Below the pieces are notes generated by a model. That model was not told the origin of the DNA. It saw only the letters and a program-made list of their open reading frames with translations, and ran no database searches. Positions 14,889-22,744 of a stretch of 34,165 bases of DNA are shown in pieces. The position numbers and the translations under genes are program-made. Numbering within the stretch: position 1 is the stretch's first letter; each line of letters starts with the position of its first letter. Source of the stretch: a virus; the IMG/VR virus record IMGVR_UViG_3300030333_002838, positions 1 through 34,165 of that record; one strand, given 5' to 3'.

Positions 14889-16106
14889 TCAGTTTACTCC
14901 TACAAGACTGTGAACATCGGTCCAAGATAGGTCTGCCATCTCTTCTATTGATGTTGGGAAGCCTTCGGGTAGTCCGAATGCGACCTCTTGTGTCTTGCGA
15001 ATCTCATCGTTCTTTGCGCTGATAGACTTCCTAAGTTCCTCAAACTCGGTTCTTAGGGTAGCAACTTCCTGTTGAGCATCGTAATCTGCTCTCTCGGCTG
15101 CTGCTTTCTTAACGGACATCTCTTCCTCAAACCTAGAAGCAAATTGCTTGCTTAGGTTATCAAAGGCCAACTTCTCTAGTTGCTCTGCCTTGTATGCCTC
15201 GTAAGCCTTCTCAACGTTCTCGTTGCTAAGGTTCAGTGTGGTGAAGTCCCTGTCACCGTATCCTTCTACGATGTCTCCTTTGACGGTAGCACCGTCAATT
15301 TGGGTCTTCTCAGTGATAAGTTTTCCAGCCTCAACGTCTAGGTCTTTATCAAGAGCCTTTTCTGCACCATCATCTGACATCTCTTCGGTGTCTTCTGGTG
15401 CTGGCTCTTCTTCTGGTTGCTCATCAGGAAGGGGTTCTGCATCTTCATACTCGCCCTTTTCCATTGTTTCCACATTGCTTTCATCTGTTTCTTCTTCCGC
15501 CTTACGGACCTCGGTTATTTGCGTTAGCAAACTGTTGAGTTCCGTGATTGATTTCTCCAATTCTTCACTCATTTTTTCTTCAACCTCCGACTTTAAAATG
15601 TCGAATTTCGCTTCTGGGTTTATTCCTTTCTCGCAGATTGTAACTTCATGCAGTTCTAACTTGTCAATCTCGTTGTATCGCCCAAGTTCAGCACTAGTTC
15701 TGCTTTTCTTAGAAATTGCTTGCCCTCCTATACTAAATGACCTCAGTGTTCCTTTTCTGATGCCTCTTGAAATCTCCTTTGCTTTTTCTATGTCATCTCT
15801 AAGTTTTATTACGACATAGAAACCAACATCATCTACTCCTGTCTTGTGTAGAGTTCCGTTGTTATCTCTGTATTGTTCTATGACCTCCCCGACTTGAACA
15901 TTTGAATGGTTAGACATTACGTTTCTGTAATTATTTTCTCCCATGAATTTGTTAACTGCTTCATCTAATGCTGGAATGGTAATCAAATCGTTTTGCTTAT
16001 CAACGACTTCTATTGATGCATAACCTCCTATTACCAAATCATCTGACTTTAAAATCTGAAAACTACCTACATCGCCATGCTTTAGAAGAACTTCTTGCTG
16101 CAACAT
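14889..16106 (-). CDS. Prohead protease fused to scaffold-like domain (S78-like)
   Basis: Assembles with the capsid protein and then cleaves scaffold or capsid segments during head maturation. Residues 1-175 match HK97-type proteases: G-G-Y-A-S near 28, the catalytic histidine in M-S-N-H-S (H67), the serine in S-F-S-I-G-G (S125, with S123 nearby) and L-H-E-V-T-I with E154, followed by the family-like K-G-I-N-P-E-A. Residues 205-250 are extremely acidic, about 290-380 are coiled coil, and the protein ends S-W-T-D-V-H-S-L-V. Such protease-scaffold fusions are known, and scaffold C-termini often bind the capsid protein. ATG 16106 is used over an upstream TTG. No ribosome-binding site is seen, but a TATA-like element sits at -27. 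Confidence 0.9.
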   Translation of the reverse strand: MLQQEVLLKHGDVGSFQILKSDDLVIGGYASIEVVDKQNDLITIPALDEAVNKFMGENNYRNVMSNHSNVQVGEVIEQYRDNNGTLHKTGVDDVGFYVVIKLRDDIEKAKEISRGIRKGTLRSFSIGGQAISKKSRTSAELGRYNEIDKLELHEVTICEKGINPEAKFDILKSEVEEKMSEELEKSITELNSLLTQITEVRKAEEETDESNVETMEKGEYEDAEPLPDEQPEEEPAPEDTEEMSDDGAEKALDKDLDVEAGKLITEKTQIDGATVKGDIVEGYGDRDFTTLNLSNENVEKAYEAYKAEQLEKLAFDNLSKQFASRFEEEMSVKKAAAERADYDAQQEVATLRTEFEELRKSISAKNDEIRKTQEVAFGLPEGFPTSIEEMADLSWTDVHSLVGVN

Positions 16107-16128
16107 TTGCAAGATTGCGAATTTTTTA

Positions 16129-16137
16129 CTATATGAA
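16129..16137 (-). promoter_or_regulatory. Possible archaeal TATA box for the protease-capsid transcript
   Basis: In the 38-base gap before the protease gene the coding strand reads TTCATATAG, close to an archaeal TATA box, centred 27 bases before the ATG at 16106. That is the distance expected if transcription begins at the start codon (a leaderless message). The gene also lacks a visible ribosome-binding site, unlike most others here. An A-rich run follows. Tentative, since short TATA-like strings are common in AT-rich DNA. Confidence 0.4.
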
Positions 16138-16144
16138 GTATGCG

Positions 16145-18667
16145 TTATTTCGGAAATGGTAATTCTGCATACTTATCTTCTGTTATATCCCACATATGTT
16201 GCTTTCCTTGCGTTTCTATCATAGTTTGCTTTTTTCCTGTCCAAGCAATCCAAGTATTTTTCTCATTCATCGGAACAACTCTAAGATGAACTCTAGTTTT
16301 GAATTTATCACCGTTTATTTTGTATTCGTGATAGCCGTTTTTCTGCATTCCAAGAGAAAGTTTTCCTTCATCAATAAGTTTCTTTTTATCTGTGTTAGTA
16401 GAAACAATAGCAGGATACTTACCTGATTTTCCAAACAAGTCATAGATATCTGAGTCTTTGTCTATCTTAATTGTCCAAGCATTCTTAGTGTTTTCAATAC
16501 CAAGAATGAAATCTAAATTACCATCCTCCCTCTTATACAATTGAAAAAAATGGTCATCAGATTTTGTTATATTGCTTGGATTCAATGAAAACGTCTGGTT
16601 AGCACTATCATAAACAAACGCTCCGCGTTTATTCATGCCTCTAGCCAATTTTATTGGTTGTCCTTGCCAATGGGTGTCTATTTCTCTTGGAAAGTTCTTT
16701 TCAGCAAACTCAAACACTTCTTCTAGAGTCATTTCCTTCGGATTAGAAGAATCGTCACCTGTCATCTCTACTTGTATTGCCTGATACACCTTTGACTTCT
16801 CTTTGTGTATTAGGTCTGCAAGTTGTTCTTTCCACAAATCCAAATCAGCAACTGCATTCTTCTCCATCAAAGAGTCACCATCAAATCCATAGATTGTAAA
16901 TCCATCAAGGTCTGATTTTAGAATTATCTCAGCATCACCGTGTATGGTATCTGTAATGGTATAGGACTTTTTCATGTCCTTGTCTTCACTTTTCACCTTG
17001 TAAATGGAATCCAAGGTTTTCTTGCTTTTCTTGGATAATTGTTCTAAAGTGAGCAATTTGTCAGAAGTATCTACTTCAGGAATCTCACTCAATTTAGCAG
17101 AATAGAGGCTGAATCCCTTTTTTCCTTTCTTTACTTCATCTACCTTGACTCTGATAATTGAGCCAATTGCAACAGATTGCTTAGTATTGAGGGCTTTTCC
17201 GACAGGAAGATAAAACTCTCCATCTAACTCAACTGTGTCATATTCATCCTGTTCCTCCTCTGTAAGAGGCCCGATTCCCATAGTGTAGGAATGCAAGTTG
17301 CTCTTAGTTTTCTTCTTATCTAGAACAATGACATCCAAATCAACGAATTTCTTCCACTTAATCCACTTTGGGTTTTTCTTGATTCCCTTGTAATATGTAG
17401 ATTCAATGTCCTTTATGACTACTCCTTCTGAGGTAGGCAATTCCATTATTGCCTCAGCATACTTCTCTACTTCTTCTATGGAATCCGCTATCCTCGTATC
17501 CTTCTTGGAAGGGAAGGCTAGGACTTCCGAAGAATGTTGGGAGTATTGGTAGAACAGAACGTTGATTCTTTCCCTTAGAGTTTCATCTAGCATCATCTTG
17601 TCTTCGTGTTTCATTATGTCAAACACATGCGCTCTTAGTCTGCCCTTGGTTTTCTTTTTGAAAACATGCTTGATTGTATCCGCACGATGTAGAGCATCAT
17701 CCCCATCGAATAGAATGAGTTCTGCATCTAGAATGCAATCTCCGAACTTCTTATCTTTGAGTTCTTCAACCTGTTCCTTGCATTTCTTAGTGATATCTTT
17801 CTGATTGTAAGAGTATATTTTGATGACATCTTTCAACTTATGAATTTGTATCCTCATCCCATCATATTTCTCTTGCACAACGAATTCACTAGTTAGTCCC
17901 TTAATTTGGTGCATGTCTTTAATCTCAAATATCCGATACATCGGCTTATTCGGTATTAGAAAGTCGGCATCTTCATTTGGTTTTTTTTTAACTGATTCGG
18001 CTTTACTGATATCCAACGCTAGTAGATTTTCCCAGTTATCCTCATCGTATTTGACTAAGAACAACTTCTTGACTACCTTGAATAATGACTTGAAACGAGC
18101 GGTCACTCTCTTTGTATCCTTGTCATCACCATAGTGTTCTTTGATGTAGAGGGGTATGTCCTTTGGTTCCAAATCCAACCCCAACATATCCTCGGTGATT
18201 CTGTCAGGCTCAAATCCGTGTTTCTCCAATACCTTGTCTGGTAGGGTATTAGCGTGAGAACGCAGTGCATAATGGATAAATGCCACAAAGACAGAATCGT
18301 TCTCCATTAGAGTCTCATAGACATTATCGCCTAGTTGGTCACTGAACGGGTCAGATATCTTGTCAGACTTGAATCTCATGGCCTTGATAGACATGAAGAG
18401 AGACTTGGCTCTAACACCTTCAGGATTCATCACTTCTTTGTCATGGAGAACATCTTCGTCTATCCATCTTTTCAATTCCTTAGAAAAGGAACCTATGCCA
18501 TCGTATTTCTCTCTGATTGACTTTACAGTGGACTTCCACTTGTCGCCGTATTCAACGGGGTCTTCCTTAGCAGAAAGATAAGAGTATCTAACTCTCTCAA
18601 AGAAATCCAACACTCTCTTTGTTAGGTGTTGTATTTCCTTATCGAAAGTTAGACCTGATTGAGGCAT
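16145..18667 (-). CDS. ATP-dependent DNA ligase with long extra N- and C-terminal regions
   Basis: Seals DNA nicks by the ligase-adenylate route. The nucleotidyltransferase core is clear: motif I E-K-Y-D-G-M-R with the nucleotide-accepting lysine near K267, motif III L-D-A-E-L near 313-317, motif IIIa V-F-D near 348, motif IV E-G-V-V-I-K near 414-419 and motif V K-W-I-K-W-K near 434-439. An OB fold with I-G-S-I-I-R-V-K-V-D follows (about 445-530). At 840 residues it is much longer than a usual viral or archaeal ligase (about 550-600). The first 240 residues lack an obvious known DNA-binding domain, and about 300 residues after the OB fold are unassigned. Placement between portal and protease is unusual and suggests a late or virion-linked job such as genome repair. 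Confidence 0.93.
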   Translation of the reverse strand: MPQSGLTFDKEIQHLTKRVLDFFERVRYSYLSAKEDPVEYGDKWKSTVKSIREKYDGIGSFSKELKRWIDEDVLHDKEVMNPEGVRAKSLFMSIKAMRFKSDKISDPFSDQLGDNVYETLMENDSVFVAFIHYALRSHANTLPDKVLEKHGFEPDRITEDMLGLDLEPKDIPLYIKEHYGDDKDTKRVTARFKSLFKVVKKLFLVKYDEDNWENLLALDISKAESVKKKPNEDADFLIPNKPMYRIFEIKDMHQIKGLTSEFVVQEKYDGMRIQIHKLKDVIKIYSYNQKDITKKCKEQVEELKDKKFGDCILDAELILFDGDDALHRADTIKHVFKKKTKGRLRAHVFDIMKHEDKMMLDETLRERINVLFYQYSQHSSEVLAFPSKKDTRIADSIEEVEKYAEAIMELPTSEGVVIKDIESTYYKGIKKNPKWIKWKKFVDLDVIVLDKKKTKSNLHSYTMGIGPLTEEEQDEYDTVELDGEFYLPVGKALNTKQSVAIGSIIRVKVDEVKKGKKGFSLYSAKLSEIPEVDTSDKLLTLEQLSKKSKKTLDSIYKVKSEDKDMKKSYTITDTIHGDAEIILKSDLDGFTIYGFDGDSLMEKNAVADLDLWKEQLADLIHKEKSKVYQAIQVEMTGDDSSNPKEMTLEEVFEFAEKNFPREIDTHWQGQPIKLARGMNKRGAFVYDSANQTFSLNPSNITKSDDHFFQLYKREDGNLDFILGIENTKNAWTIKIDKDSDIYDLFGKSGKYPAIVSTNTDKKKLIDEGKLSLGMQKNGYHEYKINGDKFKTRVHLRVVPMNEKNTWIAWTGKKQTMIETQGKQHMWDITEDKYAELPFPK

Positions 18668-18676
18668 TCATCTCAC

Positions 18677-18901
18677 TCAGCCTTCGTTGACTTCCCCGGC
18701 ATATGAATCATCAGGGTCAGTAACAGGCTTAGTTGTGTCTTTCTTGGCCTTTGCGTCTTTCACCTTGACAGTATCGCCTTCTGCTTTCTCATCAAGTTCC
18801 ATATTGTTAACATTGGCTTCTTGGATTATAGCCTTGGCCTTGTCTATTGCTTCATGTAGCAATTGTTGTGCTTTCTCTTCCTTAGTCACTTTCTCAGGCA
18901 T
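18677..18901 (-). CDS. Small charged protein of unknown function
   Basis: A 74-residue protein. ATG 18901 is chosen because GGTGG lies five bases upstream and it starts one base after the previous stop. Residues 5-32 form an Ala/Lys/Glu helix. The remainder is a Lys/Asp-rich, probably disordered tail. No M-S-W tag and no recognised family. Situated between the 76-residue protein and the DNA ligase. Confidence 0.65.
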   Translation of the reverse strand: MPEKVTKEEKAQQLLHEAIDKAKAIIQEANVNNMELDEKAEGDTVKVKDAKAKKDTTKPVTDPDDSYAGEVNEG

Positions 18902-18902
18902 C

Positions 18903-19133
18903 TTAACCACCGTAATTCTCAATCATAGCGTGAACGTCTTTCCATTCCATTGAACTCACATCGGGAATCTCATCTGCCTTTGTTATATTCATATCAGGAG
19001 TTGGGCTATCTACGACAACATATCCTGATTTCATCAAGAGGTTGTCCTTGTCATAAACCGCCTTCTCTAGGTTATTCACCTTGTCAACTAGTTCTTTCAA
19101 AAGCATAACCAACTCGTCATTTGCCTCAGACAT
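18903..19133 (-). CDS. Small coiled-coil protein with C-terminal WKDVH motif
   Basis: A 76-residue protein preceded by GGAG at good spacing. Residues 4-33 form a leucine-rich coiled coil, residues 35-58 are a polar linker, and the last 15 residues contain M-E-W-K-D-V-H-A-M-I. The prohead protease encoded downstream ends with the closely similar S-W-T-D-V-H-S-L-V. A short coiled coil with a capsid-binding tail is what a small scaffold or assembly adaptor could look like, and it lies between the tagged block and the capsid module. The role is inference; the motif match is plain. Confidence 0.75.
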   Translation of the reverse strand: MSEANDELVMLLKELVDKVNNLEKAVYDKDNLLMKSGYVVVDSPTPDMNITKADEIPDVSSMEWKDVHAMIENYGG

Positions 19134-19135
19134 AT

Positions 19136-19411
19136 TTATCTCTCCTCATCTCTATTTGATAAAACTGCCGCCCCTACTTTCCCAGCAGCCGCTAGATTTT
19201 TATCAAAATGGTCTTCATCTGTTTTACTACTATAATCTGTCAATGAAGTCTGTGTGGTGTTTGGGTCAGCCTCAGCAGGTTCTGTGTCATCGCCTATTGG
19301 CTTCTTGAACCATTTATCTGCCGTTACCTTACTTTGAGTAGTCGCGGAAGCAACGAGTTCCGGTGGCAACTTAGTCTGTTCCTTTTCCTTTAGAATAGAT
19401 TGCCAACTCAT
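19136..19411 (-). CDS. Tagged 91-residue protein (MSWQSILKEK start)
   Basis: The open frame extends ten codons upstream, but ATG 19411 follows a GGTGAT by four to five bases and gives M-S-W-Q-S-I-L-K-E-K, so it is taken as the start. The remainder is polar and Thr/Asp/Ala-rich, probably partly disordered until an Ala/Gly-rich C-terminal helix. It is the last member of the continuous tagged run. It precedes the 76-residue protein bearing the related C-terminal motif. Confidence 0.75.
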   Translation of the reverse strand: MSWQSILKEKEQTKLPPELVASATTQSKVTADKWFKKPIGDDTEPAEADPNTTQTSLTDYSSKTDEDHFDKNLAAAGKVGAAVLSNRDEER

Positions 19412-19433
19412 TACATCACCTTCAAAACTGCGC

Positions 19434-19709
19434 TCATTCATTTTGTCTTCTTAGTTTGCTACTATAATCTAACATGAAATCATAACTTTCTTTTACGGCA
19501 TTAGCAAGTTCAAAGTCTTCACCATCTTCACCCGCTAACATACGAATCCATTCTTCTTTGAGAGTAGGATGAGCATCTAACATCATTAATTCTTTTCCAG
19601 CCTCATTAGGCTTTAGTTTTCCAGACTTCACATCCTTCTGCCAATCAACCAACAACCTCACATTTTCGGGATTTGTTCCCTTTGCTTTCATTATATCTTT
19701 CCAACTCAT
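19434..19709 (-). CDS. Tagged 91-residue helical protein (MSWKDIMKAK start)
   Basis: Begins M-S-W-K-D-I-M-K-A-K, eight bases after the previous stop. The rest is a compact helical domain (residues 15-91) with conserved-looking Trp, Leu and Glu positions and no catalytic motif. The tag here, W-K-D-I, is the version closest to the W-K-D-V-H found near the C-terminus of the 76-residue protein encoded at 18903-19133, which links the two motif classes. Function unknown. Confidence 0.75.
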   Translation of the reverse strand: MSWKDIMKAKGTNPENVRLLVDWQKDVKSGKLKPNEAGKELMMLDAHPTLKEEWIRMLAGEDGEDFELANAVKESYDFMLDYSSKLRRQNE

Positions 19710-19717
19710 TTTATCGC

Positions 19718-20299
19718 CTATTGATAATAGTCACTTTGTAGATAATAATCAACATCCCTTGTAAATAATTGTTCAAACCGTTTAATACCACTTCGTATTC
19801 CACTTGCAAAACCAAAACTCATACCACCAAACTCATTACCCATTAACATTTGAAAACCTCTATCAGTAGCAAATTCTGAATCTGAATCTCTAAACACATC
19901 ATTAATCAATTCATCCATATTGTAAGGGCCGTGTTGTGGATTCTTATCTGCATACTCCTTGGCCTCTTTCTTTATCTTTGCAAGTTCTCTCTCAGCCTGA
20001 TAAGCCTCCCTTAAAGCAGAGTCTAGTTTTTGCCTAGTTCTGTCCGGGTCAATGAATCCGCTTCGATTTAGAACTCGCAACATTTCCCTATCCTGTGGAA
20101 TTTTTACGTTGATTATCTCCGCCAACTTTCTTTCAACTTTTTTGAAACTAGGGCTTTCATAGGACTCTGAATATCGCTCCGCTTCAATATCTCTTCTTAG
20201 AGCATCCATCTCAAATTCTTCTTCTGCATCCCGTTCAAAGGGTTGTATCTCTGTTCTATCTAATTCATATTTATTCTTCAGAATATTTTCCCAACTCAT
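19718..20299 (-). CDS. Tagged 193-residue protein (MSWENILKNK start)
   Basis: Starts M-S-W-E-N-I-L-K-N, the consensus form of the recurrent peptide, after a GGTGAT that overlaps the preceding stop. Residues 10-115 are charged and helical. Residues 140-175 contain a Gly/Phe/Met-rich stretch (F-G-G-M-S-F-G-F) that could be a loop or membrane-active segment. The C-terminus is Tyr/Asp-rich. No homologous family is recognised. The tag implies the same targeting as its neighbours. Confidence 0.75.
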   Translation of the reverse strand: MSWENILKNKYELDRTEIQPFERDAEEEFEMDALRRDIEAERYSESYESPSFKKVERKLAEIINVKIPQDREMLRVLNRSGFIDPDRTRQKLDSALREAYQAERELAKIKKEAKEYADKNPQHGPYNMDELINDVFRDSDSEFATDRGFQMLMGNEFGGMSFGFASGIRSGIKRFEQLFTRDVDYYLQSDYYQ

Positions 20300-20307
20300 T
20301 TCATCAC

Positions 20308-20772
20308 CTAAAATGACACATCATCACGATGTGGAACAGGATATAGAAGTCCATCACTGTCTTCTGCCCACATTTCATCATCCTGTAGTTTGTAGCCTTT
20401 GAAGTCAGGATGCACTCTTCCTCGACCACCCGATGTCGTGTAGCCAATATCATCATCTTCGGGTTCATCTTCTTCTTCAGGCTCTAATTGTGCAATCGCG
20501 TTAGATAACCGACTAATAGCACCGTTATAATCAGATACTGCTGTTAATACAGAATCAATATGCTTATCGATATAACTCTTGTCATCATCATCCAATAAGT
20601 CTCTCAATTCTCCCGCACCATCAGAATACATTGGGCTGGAACCAATTTTATTGTAGAAGGCTCTCCAGTCATTCCAATGAACTACACTATTCTCATCCAA
20701 TCGGAATTCTTCAACTTCGTCTGCTAACCTACCAAAGTTTATTTCTCTTTTCAGGATTTTTTTCCAACTCAT
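20308..20772 (-). CDS. Tagged 154-residue acidic protein (MSWKKILKR start)
   Basis: The open frame allows a TTG start three codons upstream that would overlap the previous stop, but ATG 20772 gives the recurrent M-S-W-K-K-I-L-K-R peptide and is preferred. The middle (about 100-120) is a Glu/Asp run, followed by a Gly/Arg patch and a C-terminal segment rich in Asp and aromatic residues that could be a small beta unit. No known domain. It belongs to the coupled block of tagged genes between portal and ligase. Confidence 0.75.
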   Translation of the reverse strand: MSWKKILKREINFGRLADEVEEFRLDENSVVHWNDWRAFYNKIGSSPMYSDGAGELRDLLDDDDKSYIDKHIDSVLTAVSDYNGAISRLSNAIAQLEPEEEDEPEDDDIGYTTSGGRGRVHPDFKGYKLQDDEMWAEDSDGLLYPVPHRDDVSF

Positions 20773-20777
20773 TTCAA

Positions 20778-21053
20778 TCAACCCTCGATATCTAAGTAAG
20801 GGCTGTTTTCGTAGTCCCGTATTATGTGTCCTAAAGATGCCCTTGTTCTTTGAAGTGAAACTTCTAGGTCACCAGTATCATCTAGGCCCATTATGGTTTT
20901 ATTCCTTAAAATTTCACTAATAGCCTCAATAGCCCGTTCCATATCATCTATTTCCTTCTTTGGGACTTTTTCGTTTGGGCCTCTTCGTTCATCTCTCAAC
21001 ATGTCTATCTCATGTTCTTCCATGTCATTTTTGATTATATTTTCCCAAGTCAT
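20778..21053 (-). CDS. Tagged 91-residue acidic protein (MTWENIIK start)
   Basis: A small charged protein starting M-T-W-E-N-I-I-K, almost identical over eight residues to the start of its upstream neighbour, while the remainder is unrelated. Two helices (about 25-48 and 62-80) are likely. The shared tag is spelled with different codons in the two genes, consistent with protein-level conservation more than with a recent DNA repeat. It overlaps the preceding gene by ATGA. Function unknown. Confidence 0.75.
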   Translation of the reverse strand: MTWENIIKNDMEEHEIDMLRDERRGPNEKVPKKEIDDMERAIEAISEILRNKTIMGLDDTGDLEVSLQRTRASLGHIIRDYENSPYLDIEG

Positions 21054-21538
21054 TTCTTTTCCTCCTTATTTTTCTTAGGATAAACAAGTTCTCTCATTTC
21101 CCCATAAAGTGTCTCGTATTGCTTACCAACACTTGCGGCAGACGCTACCATTTCTAAATTCTTTTCCTCAAAACCTTCCATTTTCTTTTTGAAAGCATCA
21201 TCTGTTTTGTAAATTCCCATGCTTTTGAATTCATCCATGAGAGTAGAAATTTTGTCGATTTGTTGTGTGAATGTTCCTGTGGGTGCTGCATCTTGAAGTG
21301 CTTCTTTGATTTTCTTCTTCTTCTTTGCATCTATCTTTTCTAATATTGATTTAACAATAAACCCGTCTTCTTGTGCTTTTCGTTCATCATCTTCATCATT
21401 CGACACTGCATTAGCAGTTTCATTGGCTAAATCAACAGCAGCATGAGCAACTCTCGCTCCAGCAGCAACTTTGTCTTTTTTAGCATGACGAAGAACTTTT
21501 GCTGCTGGGGCAATTTTTAGTATGTTTTCCCAAGTCAT
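21050..21538 (-). CDS. Tagged Lys/Ala-rich helical protein (MTWENILK start)
   Basis: A 162-residue protein beginning M-T-W-E-N-I-L-K, joined to the previous gene by an ATGA overlap. It is rich in Lys, Ala and Glu, with predicted long helices, a Lys-rich patch K-K-K-K-K-I-K near residues 73-79 and a basic C-terminus, so DNA or scaffold contacts are possible. No recognised domain. The next gene starts within its stop (ATGA), indicating that the tagged genes are translated as a coupled set. Confidence 0.75.
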   Translation of the reverse strand: MTWENILKIAPAAKVLRHAKKDKVAAGARVAHAAVDLANETANAVSNDEDDERKAQEDGFIVKSILEKIDAKKKKKIKEALQDAAPTGTFTQQIDKISTLMDEFKSMGIYKTDDAFKKKMEGFEEKNLEMVASAASVGKQYETLYGEMRELVYPKKNKEEKK

Positions 21539-22740
21539 TCAGAATCAAGCCCCATCATTCGTCTAATCTTATCTGCTAACTCAGCATATCTTTCTTGTAT
21601 GGTTTGCAGATTTATCTCATCGTTAAAAGGATATCGTGGAATTTTGATATTGGTGTTAGGCACATTCTGATTTGCCATTTGAGCATAGAAAGCAACCTTT
21701 CCGTAGAATTCTCTCATTTCTCTTGTTTCTTCGTTGTCTTCATCTAGCCCAGTAGCATTGTTTCTTTCTTTCTTCTCGGCATCACGGAACTTTCTTTCTG
21801 CTAGAATGATTAGTTTCTGCAAATCGTCTGTATCTGAGATATATGCAGCGTCATCATCTACGTTAGGAGAATCTAATACTCTTTGTAATTCTCGGTATTC
21901 TCCTTCTAGTCTTTCCTTTCCAGCATACAAGTCATATAGGTCAGAACCAATGGCTTTGGGTTTCTTGATTGTGCTTAGAGTGTAGAGTCCCTTGTCTTTC
22001 AAGTAGCGCAATAGGATATCAAAGCCCCTTCTCCCGTTGTATGACTGTGTTAATAAAACAGAAACACTAGGGTCCATTCCTCGGAAGACTAAGTCATCAA
22101 CTCCCCTATGACCTCTTCTCTTGATGACAAGAATCAAATCAATTATGTCTGTAAGTTGTTTACCGTCAAACTTACCTAACTTAGTGAGTATTTGTTCTGG
22201 ACCCTCTATGCTTTTATTTTCTGAAAGACCAACGAAGAATTCTTTCCATGCTTTGATTTCTTCGGATTTTTTAGTGGGTTGCTCGGCAATATCCTCATCT
22301 ACGAATTTAATTTTTAATTCGTTAACAATCTCTCTAGTCATTCTATTAAGATGCGTTTTAATGAATCTGTATATTCTACCTAAGTCTCTTTGCTCAGATA
22401 AATCAAAGGAATTATTGTTAAGTTGAATAGCAGTGTTAACCCGTTGACTTAGGGGCTGTGTTCTACTAATGTCAAGTATTCCCAACATTGTTCTTATGAT
22501 TTCCATCATATCATAGAAGTTGTAGTATTCCCCGTTTTCTGCCATTTCAACTAGAAATCTCCTTGGAGGTCTAGAAGAAGTAGGTGCAGCAGATGTTAAT
22601 CTGTTGTTATTTTCTATCCAAAGAGTCAACGCAGATGAAATCTCATCTAGTAATCTCTTATCATTCTCATCAAGGTGTTTTTTCATGAATTCTTCTATAG
22701 TCATCTGCTCTTCTTTGCGCAAGATGTCCATAAAAGACAT
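21535..22740 (-). CDS. Tagged 401-residue protein (MSFMDILRK start)
   Basis: Unknown protein, mostly helical and charged. It starts M-S-F-M-D-I-L-R-K-E-E, a version of the recurrent start peptide in which the tryptophan is replaced by phenylalanine and the lysine by arginine. These conservative swaps argue for selection on the peptide. No enzyme motif, membrane segment or metal site is apparent. It is the first and largest member of a run of seven consecutive tagged genes (22740 down to 19136) and shares an ATGA overlap with the next one. A head-internal cargo role is inferred from the shared tag. Confidence 0.8.
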   Translation of the reverse strand: MSFMDILRKEEQMTIEEFMKKHLDENDKRLLDEISSALTLWIENNNRLTSAAPTSSRPPRRFLVEMAENGEYYNFYDMMEIIRTMLGILDISRTQPLSQRVNTAIQLNNNSFDLSEQRDLGRIYRFIKTHLNRMTREIVNELKIKFVDEDIAEQPTKKSEEIKAWKEFFVGLSENKSIEGPEQILTKLGKFDGKQLTDIIDLILVIKRRGHRGVDDLVFRGMDPSVSVLLTQSYNGRRGFDILLRYLKDKGLYTLSTIKKPKAIGSDLYDLYAGKERLEGEYRELQRVLDSPNVDDDAAYISDTDDLQKLIILAERKFRDAEKKERNNATGLDEDNEETREMREFYGKVAFYAQMANQNVPNTNIKIPRYPFNDEINLQTIQERYAELADKIRRMMGLDSE

Positions 22741-22744
22741 TTAA

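Noticed and set aside
15223-15819. 198-codon open frame on the plus strand opposite the protease
   Set aside because: It is the Ser-rich mirror of the acidic, low-complexity part of the protease-scaffold gene, where antisense stops are rare. It has no ribosome-binding site or neighbours on that strand.
19136-21538. N-terminal tag genes as recent DNA duplications
   Set aside because: Similarity stops after about eight to ten codons and synonymous codons differ between copies, so a copied DNA repeat does not explain it.
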